Assembly (NCBI GenBank): GCA_022575985.1
Contig: JAKSXM010000132.1
Location: forward strand, 6,944,001-7,008,000
Source of the DNA: Anagrus nilaparvatae
Taxonomy: Eukaryota; Arthropoda; Insecta; Hymenoptera; Mymaridae
Reading direction: 5' to 3'
Length of the DNA stretch: 64,000 bases
The number at the start of each line of letters is the position of its first letter. The stretch's first letter is position 1. Both the position numbers and the translations under genes were made by a program. Positions 48,136 to 59,699 of this stretch are shown one piece after another. Below the pieces are notes generated by a model. It was not told where the DNA came from. It ran no database searches and saw only the letters and a program-made list of their open reading frames with translations.

Positions 48136-50400
48136 AACCCTTAGCCATAAAAATAGAATGCTCTCGGGTTTGCCTTGGATGGTAATTCAAGTATGATTTG
48201 GTCCAGTCTTTATTATTGTGGCCATAGATCGTAAACGATCGTATCATCGATCGTAAAAAATTAGCTGTGCTCAAAAAATTATTTCTTTAATTTTTATTTT
48301 TGCGTGGAAAAGAATTACTTCTAAATAGGAAGGGAAGCAAGCAGGTTTTAAGGTTGCTTTAAATATATTGTGTAAATTGGTTATAAAAGACTCTTAAAGA
48401 AATTAAGAAATACCGAAAAACTTTGATGATCGGGTATAATTTGGGCAATTTGGGGCCTAGGGAGCTGAAATTTACTGTAAGTTCATATTTTCGATGTCTA
48501 AAACCCCCTAAGCCAACGGACAAGTTTTGAGAGGTCAACCACTAAAAAATTTCAAGGAATTAAATTCATTCTTCTGAGTTTAGATTTGACGTGTATTCTT
48601 ACATGCTAAAGAAAAAATTCGTTGAAAAAATCAATAATTTATAATAAGAAAAATTCCATTTTTATACTTTTTCATGCTCAATAACCTCATATTTTTCACC
48701 CATTTTTACGGCTACATTAAATGTTGACTGACTATATTTGCCTTTCAAAATTCACTTTGATCATTTTAAACTAGCAAAAAAGTTCTCGGAACGTTTCCGA
48801 GGCCAATTTTTGGTCTCCTTTGCAATTTCCAACTAGGTTTTTAAACTGCTAAAATTGCCTGCCAATATTATTTTCAAATAACAATAAAGAAAAGATATAT
48901 CGAGAATTTAAAAATAGAACAAAATGAACTACATTATCGAATTTTTTGTATGACAGGCAACTTTATGACCTTATAGCTGTTTTGCTCCATTGTAATCTGT
49001 AGTCGAATTTGGTGCACAAAAGTTTTACCAACAAAAATAAGAATCTTTTTTCTTTTAGCTAACTTTTGTTTCTAGTATACAACCTTCGTCAAAATTGTAA
49101 GATACTTGGATTCAATTTTGAATAAAAAATTATATAAATCAAACAAAAAACCCTGTACTAAGAATTAATAACTACATAATTAGTTCAAGGATTTAGTTTT
49201 ATTTCCCACCATAATTATAGTCATTAACGATCAGTAAAGATCCACGCACACTTCTAAGAAACATAATTAATTAATTGTAAAACTTATTATATAATTTTTT
49301 TTTCTCTTTACATTAGTAGCTTAAATATTTTAATATAAAAGAAAATAAAAAAATTTCTCATTAAACGCAGCTTAAAAAAGATTTTCAGAAACATTAAAAT
49401 TTTAAAACTCTTGAAAAAAAAATTGAAAACGAGAAAAAAAGACCTAGATTAAATTTTTTTTATTTGAAATTTTATTATTTTTTTTTATACAGTTAAAAGA
49501 AGTTTTACATGTTTAATTTTAATAGTACAAGATAAAAAATTAAATAATAAGATTACTTAATATTTTAATTTTCCGTAAAACAAAACGGAATCAAATGGGA
49601 TCAGTTATAAAATAAAATTAAATGGTATTCATTTTATAACTCTATTTTCTACTTAAAAAATTTCATTTTCTAAATATAATCTTTAAATTCCCTACTTAAT
49701 ATAAATTCCCTTTAATTTAAGAGTTTTAGTCTCATTTCGATGGCCAATTTATAAACTTTGTGTTCTAGATATTATATACATAGACCAACTCAATTTATGT
49801 AAATACTAATTGATTTACCAACCAATTTTACTGCAAAATATCAAATCTTATTAACTGTAGCTGAGTTTCATTACAAATCTTTAATCACATTAAATTAAAT
49901 TATGAGTTTCTTTATGAATTTATTAAATTATTTTCAAGAATTTCATTAAGAATTGATATTTTACTTTGCATTAATTACGGATTTTGATTGGGACAAAATA
50001 GTTATAATTCTTCTTTTGTATACATAAATGCAATATTATAATTCTTAATGAAATGGCAATAAATTTAATTCAATTTTAATGAACATTTTAGAGAAAATTG
50101 ATTTTCAACTTAAATTTATATTTATTGTATGAATAATTTAAATGTATTATACTTTTATGCATAAATATTCAGGCATATTAAACAAAAATTATCTGAAAGA
50201 CAAAATCTAGGGGAGAAGCGGGTCATTTGACAGATGCGAAAAAATTGAATTTTAAATAATTATTTTTTTTTTAATAAATATATTTATTTAAGTTTAAAAC
50301 CTTTACTTATTAAAAGTTATTAGCAATACGTAAAATTGTTATGCATAGTGAATTTAAAATTAAATAACCTAAAATATTAAATCTGTAATTTACATCCTAT
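48136..50400. other. AT-rich spacer with one dispersed repeat
   Basis: About 48415-48545 (GAAAAACTTTGATGATCGGG, AATTTGGGGCCTAGGGAGCT, CATATTTTCGATGTCTAAAA) has a diverged colinear relative at 58235-58370 (GAAAAATTTTGATCCGGCAT and following). No gene. Confidence 0.45.
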
Positions 50401-50486
50401 CCTAAAAAACTTATAACCGGTTTGTGTAAACACAACCTAAATGCATGGAACATGTTTACTTCCAGCTGAGGATTAGGTATAATACA
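50401..50486. repeat. dispersed repeat flanking the large palindrome
   Basis: AACTTATAACCGGTTTGTGT and CATGGAACATGTTTACT match 10487-10545 closely. The last eight bases (50479-50486, ATAATACA) are the left target duplication of the palindromic element that follows. Confidence 0.7.
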
Positions 50487-53400
50487 CAGAGTTGGGCAAA
50501 TATGACAGAAATGAATTTTTTTTCCATATCCATATTCCATACTTTTTCATATATGGAATCCATATTATGGCAATTTTTTTTCCATATAAATATGGAATCC
50601 ATAATATGGCACCCATATTAATATGGAAAAAAAAAAGGATCATATTTGGATTTCATATTAATATGATATGGAATCCACATTAATATGATATGGATATGAA
50701 AAAAATATGGAAAAAAAATATGGAAACAATATGAAAACAATATGGAAACCAATATGGAAACAATATGGATGTCATATTAGGGCCATATTAATATGAAAAA
50801 AATATGAAAAAAATATGGAAACCAATATGGAAACAATATGGATGCCATATGGACATTATATTAGGGCCATATTAATAGGGAAAAAATATGGGAACGATAT
50901 GGATGTAATATGGATGTTATATTAGGGCAATACTGATATGAAAAAATATGGAAACCAATATGGAAACAATATAGATGTCATATTAGGGCCATATTAATAT
51001 GAAATAAATATGAAAAAAATATGGAAACCAATATGGAAACAATATGGATGCCATATGGACATTATATTAGGGCCATATTAATATGGAAAAAATATGGAAC
51101 CGATATGGATGTAATATGGATGTCATATTAGGGCCATAATGATATGAAAAAAATATGGAAACGATATGGATGTAATATGGATTTCATATTAGGGCCATAT
51201 TGATATGAAAAAAATATGGAAACCAATATGGAAACAATATGGATGTCATATTAGGGCCATATTAATATGAAATAAATATGAAAAAAATATGGAAACCAAT
51301 ATGGAAACAATATGGATGTCATATGGACATTATATTAGGGCCATATTAATATGAAAAAAATATGGAAACAAATATGGAATGAATATGGAAGCAATATGGA
51401 TGCCATATGGACATTATATTAGGGCCATATTCATATGAAAAAAATATGGAAACCAATATGGAAACAATATGGATGTCATATTAGAGCCATATTAATATGA
51501 AAAAATATGGAAACGATATGGATGACATATGGTCATCATATAAGGGCCATATTAATATGGAAAAAATATGGAAACGATATGGATGTCATATGGATGTCAT
51601 ATTAGAGCCATATTAATATGAAAAAATATGGAAACGATATGGATGACATATGGTCATTATATAAGGGCCATATTAATATGGAAAAAATATGGAAACGATA
51701 TTTTTTTCTGTGCAAGTATTAATTTTATAAATACCATTTTCACTCGATATATGGATCTGATACACTGACAGTAGTAGGGAAAGGAATCATTCCTTGGTTA
51801 AGGCAACAGAGTTCTCAAGCTTTTAGGATGGAATATTTCTTATTTTGGGAAAGAATCTTCCCCTAATTTTTTAATAATAGAATTAGAGTAGTAAAAACTA
51901 CAATCTTCTGTATCGGTGGAAGATATTTTGGGAGGTATATTTCTTATTTTGAGATAACAGCACTCTAAAAACATAAGAAAGATTTTATACAAATTTAGGG
52001 GAAGATTCTTTCCCGAATGGGATATCTGCTTCCCCGTACTACTGTCAGTGTACTTGATTTTTTGACAATTTTTTTCTTAAAACTTTTTATGTTATAACTT
52101 TATTCCTTATAAGGAATAAGAAAAACACTAATTTTTCTTTTTTGATTGACGTAATACATAAATTTTTTCACGGGAGTCCTGATTCATTATAACTGGATTT
52201 TAAGAATTAAATACCTAATTTTTCTACGATTTTCCAAAAATTAGTAATCACGTAGATAAAAATGCTGATATCTGAGAAATAAGGTAACACCAAATTAATA
52301 AAAACTCTCATGTGTAAAAAATTAGGCATTGTGGCTACAAAATATGGAGATTCTTTACTTTTTTGCGAAAGAAATTTAAATTAAAAAAATGCGGGATATT
52401 GAGAATTAATCATTTCTTAAAACTAGAACTTCCGTGGGAAAAAATTAGGTATTGCTTTCAAAATAAAAAAAATAAAACTATTTTTTTTTATTTTCTGATA
52501 CAGAAAATTTATGGAGAAAAATTTTTATAAAATTAGGTATTAATTTCATAAAATCCAGTTATAATGAATCATCTTAAACTAGGACTCCCGTGAAAAAATT
52601 TAGATATTGCGTAATCAAAAAAAAAAATAGTGTTTTTTTTATTCTTTAACATAAAAAGTTTTAAGAAAAATTGTAAGAGTATCAAGTAACAAATCCAAGT
52701 AATCGAGCGAAAACGATATTTATAAAATTAATACCTTTTCCATAATTTTTCATATTAATATGGCCCTAATATGACATCCATATGACATCCACATCCTTTC
52801 CATATTTTTTTCATATTAATATGGCCCTAACATAATGTCTATATGACATCCATATTGTTTCCATATTTTTTTCATTTCAAGATGGCCCTAATATAATGTC
52901 CATATGGCATCCATATTGTTTTCCATATTTTTTCATATCAGAATGGCCCTAATATGACATCCATATTACATCCATATCGTTTCCATATTTTTTTCCATAT
53001 TAATATGGCCCTAATATAATGTCCATATGGCATCCATATTGTTTCCATATTGGTTTCCATATTTTTTTAATATTTTTTTCATATTAATATGGCCCTAATA
53101 TGACATCCATATTGTTTCCATATTGGTTTCCATATTTTTTCATATCAATATGGCACTAATATGACATCCATATTACATCCATATCGTTTCCATATTTTTT
53201 CCATATTAATATGGCCCTAATATAATGTCCATATGGCATCCATATTCTTTCCATATTCATTCCATATCGTTTCCATATTTTTTTCACATCAGTATGGCCC
53301 TAATATGATATCCATTTTACATCCATATTGTTTCCATATTTTTTTCATATCAATATGGCCCTAATATAATGTCCATATGGCATCCATATTCTTTCCATAT

Positions 53401-53928
53401 TCATTCCATATCGTTTCCATATTTTTTTCATATCATTATGGCCTTAATATGATATCCATATTACATCCATATCGTTCCATATTTTTTTCATATCAATATG
53501 GCCCTAATATAATGTCCATATGACATCCATATTACATCCATATCGTTTCCATATTTTTTCCATATTAATATGGCCCTAATATAATGTCCATATGGCATCC
53601 ATATTGTTTCCATATTGGTTTCTATATTTTTTTCATATTTTTTTCATATTAATATGACATCCATATTGTTTCCATATTGTTTTCATATTGTTTCCATATT
53701 TTTTTTCCATATTTTTTTCATATCCATATCATATTAATATGGATTCCATATCATATTAATATGAAATCCAAATATGATCATTTTTTTTTCCATATTAATA
53801 TGGGTGCCATAATATGGATTCCATATTTATATGGAAAAAAATTGCCATAATATGGATTCCATATATGAAAAAATATGGAATATGGATATGAAAAAAAAAT
53901 CCATTTCTGTCATATTTGCCCAACTCTG
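50487..53928. mobile_element. giant palindromic hAT-type non-autonomous element (3.44 kb)
   Basis: Ends CAGAGTTGGGCAAATATGAC and its inverted partner GTCATATTTGCCCAACTCTG (one mismatch in the flank region). The element is bordered by an exact 8-bp direct repeat ATAATACA (50479-50486 and 53929-53936). An 8-bp duplication with CAGNG-type ends is the hAT signature. The arms, each about 1.2-1.4 kb, are tandem arrays of ATATGG/CCATAT-rich units (GGATGTCATATTAGGGCCAT, ATTAATATGAAAAAAATATG, GGAAACAATATGG), inverted between arms. The centre (about 52.05-52.70 kb) carries inverted sequence around ACGGGAGTCCT and loop sequence related to the 12.7-kb satellite monomers. No transposase; open frames are accidental. 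The left arm holds a secondary MITE insertion. Confidence 0.93.
51763..52050. mobile_element. TA-flanked MITE nested in the left arm of the hAT palindrome
   Basis: 288 bp with inverted ends CACTGACAGTAGTAGGGAAAG and CTTCCCCGTACTACTGTCAGTG (imperfect), flanked by TA on both sides (51761-51762, 52051-52052). The interior is also largely palindromic (GGGAAAGAATCTTCCCCTAA twice, in opposite orientation). The corresponding place in the right arm (about 52700, reading TTGTTACTTGATACTC on the complement) lacks the insertion, giving a natural empty site. Confidence 0.85.
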
Positions 53929-53936
53929 ATAATACA

Positions 53937-54290
53937 AATGTTACTCAAAATTACAATACAATTTTCTAATTTTATAATTTGTAATTATCACCTTACTCGC
54001 TGCGTTAAGATTCTAAACCCTAACTTTTTTGATTCCCTAAACCTGAATTATTCTAAGTCCCATATATTTGATATTATTCCAAGTCCCTAAAACTGAATTA
54101 TTCCAAGTCCCTACACCTGAATTATATTCCAAGTCCCTAATAATCGATATTATTCTAAGTCCATAAACCTGTATTATCCTAAGTCCTTAAGCCCAGATTT
54201 TTCAAAGTATATATCCTAATTATTTCAAGTCTAATTTGACCCCCTCCCCCTTAATTTTCAAGTTCTGAAGTACCCCCTCCCTATAAGCAT
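53937..54290. repeat. degenerate ~26-30-bp minisatellite ('TTATTCCAAGTCCCTAA')
   Basis: About eight units such as CTGAATTATTCCAAGTCCCT occur between 54010 and 54220, followed by TTTGACCCCCTCCC. The same arrangement, inverted, occurs at 45290-45480, and a decayed copy at 5395-5520. It is therefore part of a dispersed element, not a purely local expansion. Confidence 0.7.
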
Positions 54291-55134
54291 GTTCCATGTT
54301 AAAATAAGTTATTCATCGATAACTATGTACATTGTCATCGCTAAAAGAGTAATTCTGATTGGCTCATACAAATGGATTTTTATATGCAGCCAGAAACATT
54401 TACAACCGTTATGTGACCTGCCCTATGCCCCTATAATCTCATACTCATTTCTGATCGGGGTATTTTCATGTTCGTCATATACTATGTGTTTCAGATCAAC
54501 AAGAGTCTGTATAACCAATCATGTTTATAACTAGATAATTTGTCTCTCTCTTACTCGTTATTTTACTAGCTTATGATTGGCTTTCAAAAACGGATATACT
54601 TCTAAAACAGGCTGTATAGTCGTACAAGTAAACACATTTATTGTGCATATTTATAAAAGTCGTATTTCAATTTTCAAATGATTTTATGTTTATTTGTGAA
54701 AAAATACAATGATACTGTGCATGTGCATTGTTTGAATTCAGTAATCAGTTTCAAAGTTTTCAAATATTTATTAATTTTTCTTAATTTATTATTAACAATT
54801 TTAAACATTAACTAAATGTGACTTAATTGTTTGGCGGCTGATTTTATAACCTCAAAGTTTAAAAATTAACATAAACACAAAACTGCGTGCCCAACAATAA
54901 TAAGAATTTATTAAAATAACAAACAGAAAAACAAAAAAAATTATTTTGTCAACTTATATATTGTTGACAAACAATAAAAAAAAAATAAATCATAATCTGA
55001 AATTTAAAAAAATTCTGAATTAAAAGAGAATAGGTATATAATATAATATTTATACAAGAGATATGTGTATTTTAATAAAATGATTAATTTACAGAATAGA
55101 AAGAAAAAGCCAAATCCAAAAGATATACTTAAAA
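54291..55134. other. upstream region of the BTB gene, no other gene seen
   Basis: No recognisable gene. The last 250 bp are extremely AT-rich. A possible promoter or 5' leader cannot be delimited from sequence alone. Confidence 0.35.
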
Positions 55135-55965
55135 ATGGAAAAATCATTTATAATAAATCTAAAAGATGAACTAGAAAATACAAATTTAAGTGATTTTACT
55201 ATTACAGTTAATAACAAGACAATAATAAAAGTTCACAAAATAATACTTTATTGTAGAAGTCCTGTATTTAAAAATATGATCGATGCAGATATGTTAGAGA
55301 AAAAAACCAATAATATTAATTTTAATGATGTTGAAGAATCAATTGTTAGAGAATTTATAAAATATATTTACTTGAATGAATGTGATTTAACAATTAATGT
55401 TTATGATTTGTTTCGCCTTGCTCATTTGTATGAAATAAGTGATTTAGTTAAAAAATGTAAAGATTATATGTTAAAAGAATTAAGCGTTGAAAACATTACA
55501 GATACTTTAAAATTAGTTAATATTGAACTGTATAATTTATATGATTTAAAATATAAAACTGAAGATTTTATTAAATCTCATTCTACAGAATTAATAAATA
55601 ACAATAAATTTATTGACTATTATTTAGAAATATTGAGACCGGATAATTTTTTTCTTATGTTTGAGTTAGTAATGAAAAGTAATAATAATGATTTAAAATT
55701 AATAATTAAAGAATACATAAAAACAAATGGAAATAAAATTTTTCAATATTCTTCAAATAGAAATTTATTAAAATCAAATTCAAGATGGGCTCTTGAAATA
55801 ATTGACTATATCTTTAATATTAATGAATTTATTTATGATGAATTTGATACCGATATAGAAGCTGAATCTGATATGTACAATTCTAGTGATAATAACAGTT
55901 CTGATGAGTCTAGTTTTGGTGATAAATCAAATAAAATTATTAAATATTATGATCACTGGTATTAA
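55135..55965 (+). CDS. BTB/POZ domain protein (speckle-type POZ-like), single exon
   Basis: 276-residue uninterrupted frame. Residues about 8-112 form a BTB/POZ domain: LSDFTITVNNKTIIKVHKII, the LYCRSPVFKNMI helix turn, VEESIVREFIKYIYL, and LFRLAHLYEISDLVKKCKDY. A BACK-like helical segment follows (about 115-200: SVENITDTLKLVNIELYNL, LEILRPDNFFLMFELVM). The C-terminal ~35 residues are acidic and Ser/Asn-rich. No MATH, Kelch or zinc-finger partner is present. BTB proteins of this kind dimerise and often serve as substrate adaptors for cullin-3 ubiquitin ligases; whether this one does is inference. The start ATG has an A-rich context (AAAATGG), and AATAAA lies about 130 nt after the stop (56096). 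The absence of introns may point to a retrocopy, or to an intronless family as seen in some wasps. Confidence 0.9.
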   Translation: MEKSFIINLKDELENTNLSDFTITVNNKTIIKVHKIILYCRSPVFKNMIDADMLEKKTNNINFNDVEESIVREFIKYIYLNECDLTINVYDLFRLAHLYEISDLVKKCKDYMLKELSVENITDTLKLVNIELYNLYDLKYKTEDFIKSHSTELINNNKFIDYYLEILRPDNFFLMFELVMKSNNNDLKLIIKEYIKTNGNKIFQYSSNRNLLKSNSRWALEIIDYIFNINEFIYDEFDTDIEAESDMYNSSDNNSSDESSFGDKSNKIIKYYDHWY

Positions 55966-56095
55966 ATATAATAATAATAATTAAGCATTGCAGACATTCT
56001 AGCATCGATTCATCAGATTCAAATTCTTCAGGTCCATATTTTAGTCCATTTATGGATGCTCTTTTTGATCGCATTCACAAGACTTCTTAGTAATT

Positions 56096-56101
56096 AATAA
56101 A
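56096..56101 (+). promoter_or_regulatory. candidate polyadenylation signal of the BTB gene
   Basis: AATAAA about 130 nt downstream of the stop codon; a second lies at about 56279. Either could serve. Confidence 0.4.
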
Positions 56102-57725
56102 GTAAGGTATGACATGTTAAAATTTAAAATAAAATAAGCTATATAAATAATTTATTACATCATGTAAATACAAGATTTATACATTTTAATATAAAAAAAG
56201 AGTTGAAAATAAATTATTTTAAATGTTACATTATTGAAAAAGTTTATTGTATTTTTGTAAATTTTTTTTTGTATTTTAAATAAAAAAGTGTATGTAAATT
56301 AAAAAAAAAAATACCTTTATCAGTCTTTTTAGCAAAATAAGCTCCCTGTTTCTCTCCTTTTTATAAAATAGAAAATGAGATTCACTTCGATTTTACCAAG
56401 ATACATAAGAGCTAAGTTTCATGGAAGAGAAATCTTCAAGCTCAGCGACTTGAGAATTCAGTGTACCGTAAATAAGAAACGTTCCTTTTTCTCACCCTTA
56501 TCTCTCTATTCTAATATACTTCAAACTTTAAAAGAGACTTTGTTTCTTGCCAAGTATTGCAATATTAGACATTTCAATGTGTTTATCATCTATGAATTTT
56601 ACGCTTCTCTAACTTTAACAGCTATGATGATGATATAGAAAATTTACACTTTAAGTATTTATATGAGATTATATGATGCGTTTTCAATATGTAATTAGCA
56701 AAGCTTTTTTTCCCTTAAAAAACGAATCAAAACAAAAAGCTTAAATTTATAATAATAAACTTTTATATCACATAATTTGATAACCAAAAAAGCTCATTTA
56801 TAAAAAGTTTTAATAAAATTGTAGTTTAGACGCATGTATCTGGATATAATCAGAAATAAAAAAATATATAAAAGTTAAGTCTTTTTTTGTTTTACACATT
56901 TTATTAACAAACTTTTTAACGGTAGTCTATAAATTAAAACAAAAAAAAATTAAATCTGACTGTATAAAAAAATTTCTTACTTTATGTCTCAATTAATTTT
57001 CATATTTTGATTATTCATTTTCATATAAGATTTTTTCATGTTCAAATTGAGTATTTTAAATGAAGCGATACAAGATATGATAAAAAACAAAAATTAATTA
57101 AACAAGTTTTGAATTTCTCGTCAACAGCTTCTTCCCTTAATTATTTATTAGTGCGAAATTTTGAGAAAATTTCTCTTTAGTATAACAAGTATTTCTCAAT
57201 AAACTTTGTCAATTTATGTTTTCAAGAATTTAATAAAACATAATATTCTGTAAAGGAAAAAAAAAAAATAATAATTAAAACACACTTTATATTCAATTTG
57301 ATATAAATTTGAAAATTTTAAGATGGCAAAAGCAAAGTATCAAAGAAATTCCCTTGTGGTTTGTATTATTAAAAAAAAAAATGTATTCCTTTATTTTAAG
57401 TTTCATCCTATAAAATCAATATAGTTTACCTTTGTATTGGCTTGTATTATATTAAAAGCGAGCTTCACAAATTCTCCAGAGATACGTGTTATCAACACAT
57501 AAAAGATAGCGTAAAGAAAATAGTATAAAACGAGTAAAATAAAATTATTTAAATTTTCTAATTTTCGGATAACGCTTCAGATATTACCTGTGGTTCAAAA
57601 ATTGTTTTTATATATTATATATTCAATAATTTAATAATTTTTTTTTTTTTTTTTATTTTTCAAGCTTTTCTTAATAAAAATTTTTTTTTAATATCCGTCT
57701 AAAAATATCATTTCAATTTAGTTAG
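56102..57725. other. AT-rich spacer, no gene seen
   Basis: The 87-codon frame at 56375-56638 has no recognised motif and no supporting context, so it is not called. Otherwise nothing recognised. Confidence 0.35.
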
Positions 57726-58400
57726 GCAACATTCGTGAAATCGTCACGAATGTTGTCTTTGACGAATGTATAATCTGTCAAAAATTATCCTTGGGTTTAC
57801 GGGGGTCCACACATTGGAAATGCAACCAATTTTATCTCCAATCAAATTTTTTTGGATTTTCTAAATTTCTTTATAAATTTCCCACTGAAACTATTCTTGA
57901 GTTTTTCGAAGAAAAGTCCTAAGGTATCCCAATTTTTTTAGATAAAATTGTGGCAAATTTTTAAAAATCTTAATTTGACAATAATTTGCTTATTTTTGAA
58001 AAAAGAAAACTTTTTAAATAACTCAATATTCGTGATCAGCGACCCAAAAATCCAATAGGAACAAATCTGGTGGTGGCCGGAAAGTGTACAACTTCCCTCC
58101 CTCCTTCGTATTTTGACTGGTGTAAAAAGGCCGAAAGTCAGAAATGGCTTTAGGTAATTTTTACTGGTAATCATTAATGGAGATGTTTTTTCAAAGATTT
58201 TTTTAACAAGTGGCAAAAATTGAGAAACACAGAAAAATTTTGATCCGGCATAACTCGAGCAGTTTGGGACTTAAATAAGGAGTTAAAATTTGCTGAAACT
58301 TCATACTTTCAATGTGTGACTTACTCCCTCATAAATCTACGAATAAATTTTGACCATTTTACGAATTTTGTCTCCTATAAAAAAGCAGTAACATAAAATC
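57726..58400. repeat. cluster of dispersed repeat fragments
   Basis: AACATTCGTGAAATCGTCACGAATGTT (57734-57760, split here as AACATTCGTGA / TCACGAATGTT) is a perfect short hairpin. At 58035 GATCAGCGACCCAAAAA, and at 58098 CTTCGTATTTTGACTGGTG, match the internal module and the inverted end of the 25.8-kb foldback family, so a truncated member lies here. At 58235-58370 is the relative of the 48.4-kb repeat. No gene. Confidence 0.65.
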
Positions 58401-59699
58401 TTTTTTATTGTTAATTTTCTCTCATAAATTTAATTTAATTAACTTTTACATGCAATTTTTCCAATTAAAAAATTAAATGCAATTATATTTATATTCATAT
58501 AGAAAAAAATATATGTAAAATTAATAAAGTATAATGTAACCCAAATTATTTAGTAATTTATGAAGTTGACTATAAACGTAAAACCTTTTTTTATGTACTG
58601 CTAGAGTGTGTAAATTAAAATATTTCTGCGGAATGCAAAGAGTTGCTAGCATAGCCCAAAGAGCAGATAACGCGCTCCTATGGCTAGAAATTAATATTTT
58701 TCTACTGTTGTAAAAATGCAAAATTATAGTCTCAGATTTAGTATATTTATTCTGTTTTATATTCCAACGAGTATGCAGACATCCTGCAATAGTCAAATCA
58801 TAATATAACGTGCACGGTGTATTTTGACACAGGGTTAATTCATAGTTTTTTAACAAAAAGTAATGCAATATAATAATTGCCCGAGGGAAGAGAATTAAAT
58901 TATTGCTTAATTAAGTGTGATAGATACGCTTTTGTGACTTTGCTAAAGTTTGAATAATTCTTCTGAAAATTTTAATACCTAATTTAGTCTCAAGACATTA
59001 ATTATGGTCAACCTTTGAAGGATTAAAAAATTTTTTTAAATATTTTACCTTTCACTAAGATTTTTCATTATTCACCAAACAAAAATACAGTAATCAATTC
59101 AACAAAAAATTTGATTCATCAAAATTATTTAGACTAGCCTATGTATATTACAAAAATTTATATTGATTAATTTATTATTATGTTTATATTGTTTAATAAT
59201 ATTATTTTAATTTATTGTTTAGTTTATAGTAAAATAAATTTAAAATAAATCTAAAATTTTGTAAAACACTAATATTTAATTTAATCGAATTGATTATTTT
59301 AGCTAATTATTAATTTTATATATAAAAGCCAGTCAAATAAAATTATACTAATTAAAATTAATGTTTAATATTTATTTTTATTATTTTATATTGCTATAAA
59401 AAATTTATAAACTTATAAAATATAAACCAATAATTATATTTTACTAAAATTCGTTACATATATAATTTTATTTATTGTTAAATTTATAAATAAAAACGTT
59501 CATGTTAAAAATTAACTCTTTCATAAAAAAATTGTTAATTTGCAAAAAAGTTAATAAATTTTCAATAAAATTTGTACATTTACGAATATTTTTTTTTTTT
59601 ATTTTACAATTTTTATTGGAAATTTATTAATTTTTCGCAAATTATTCGAGCACATATAATCAAAAAATATTTACAATTACTTAAATCCTAAATAAATTT
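58401..59699. other. AT-rich region downstream of Toll, no gene seen
   Basis: A 115-codon minus-strand frame (58521-58868) lacks recognisable motifs and is not called. About 59508-59650 resembles a shortened CACTG-type foldback arm pair (GCAAAAAAGTTAATAAATTT / AAATTTATTAATTTTTCGCA). It probably includes the 3' UTR of Toll. Confidence 0.35.

Noticed and set aside
56375..56638. 87-codon frame downstream of the BTB gene
   Set aside because: Length is near chance for open frames here, with no motif and no splice partners that extend it.
58521..58868. 115-codon minus-strand frame as a gene
   Set aside because: No motif, no start context and no neighbouring exons. It could be a relic, but nothing supports it.
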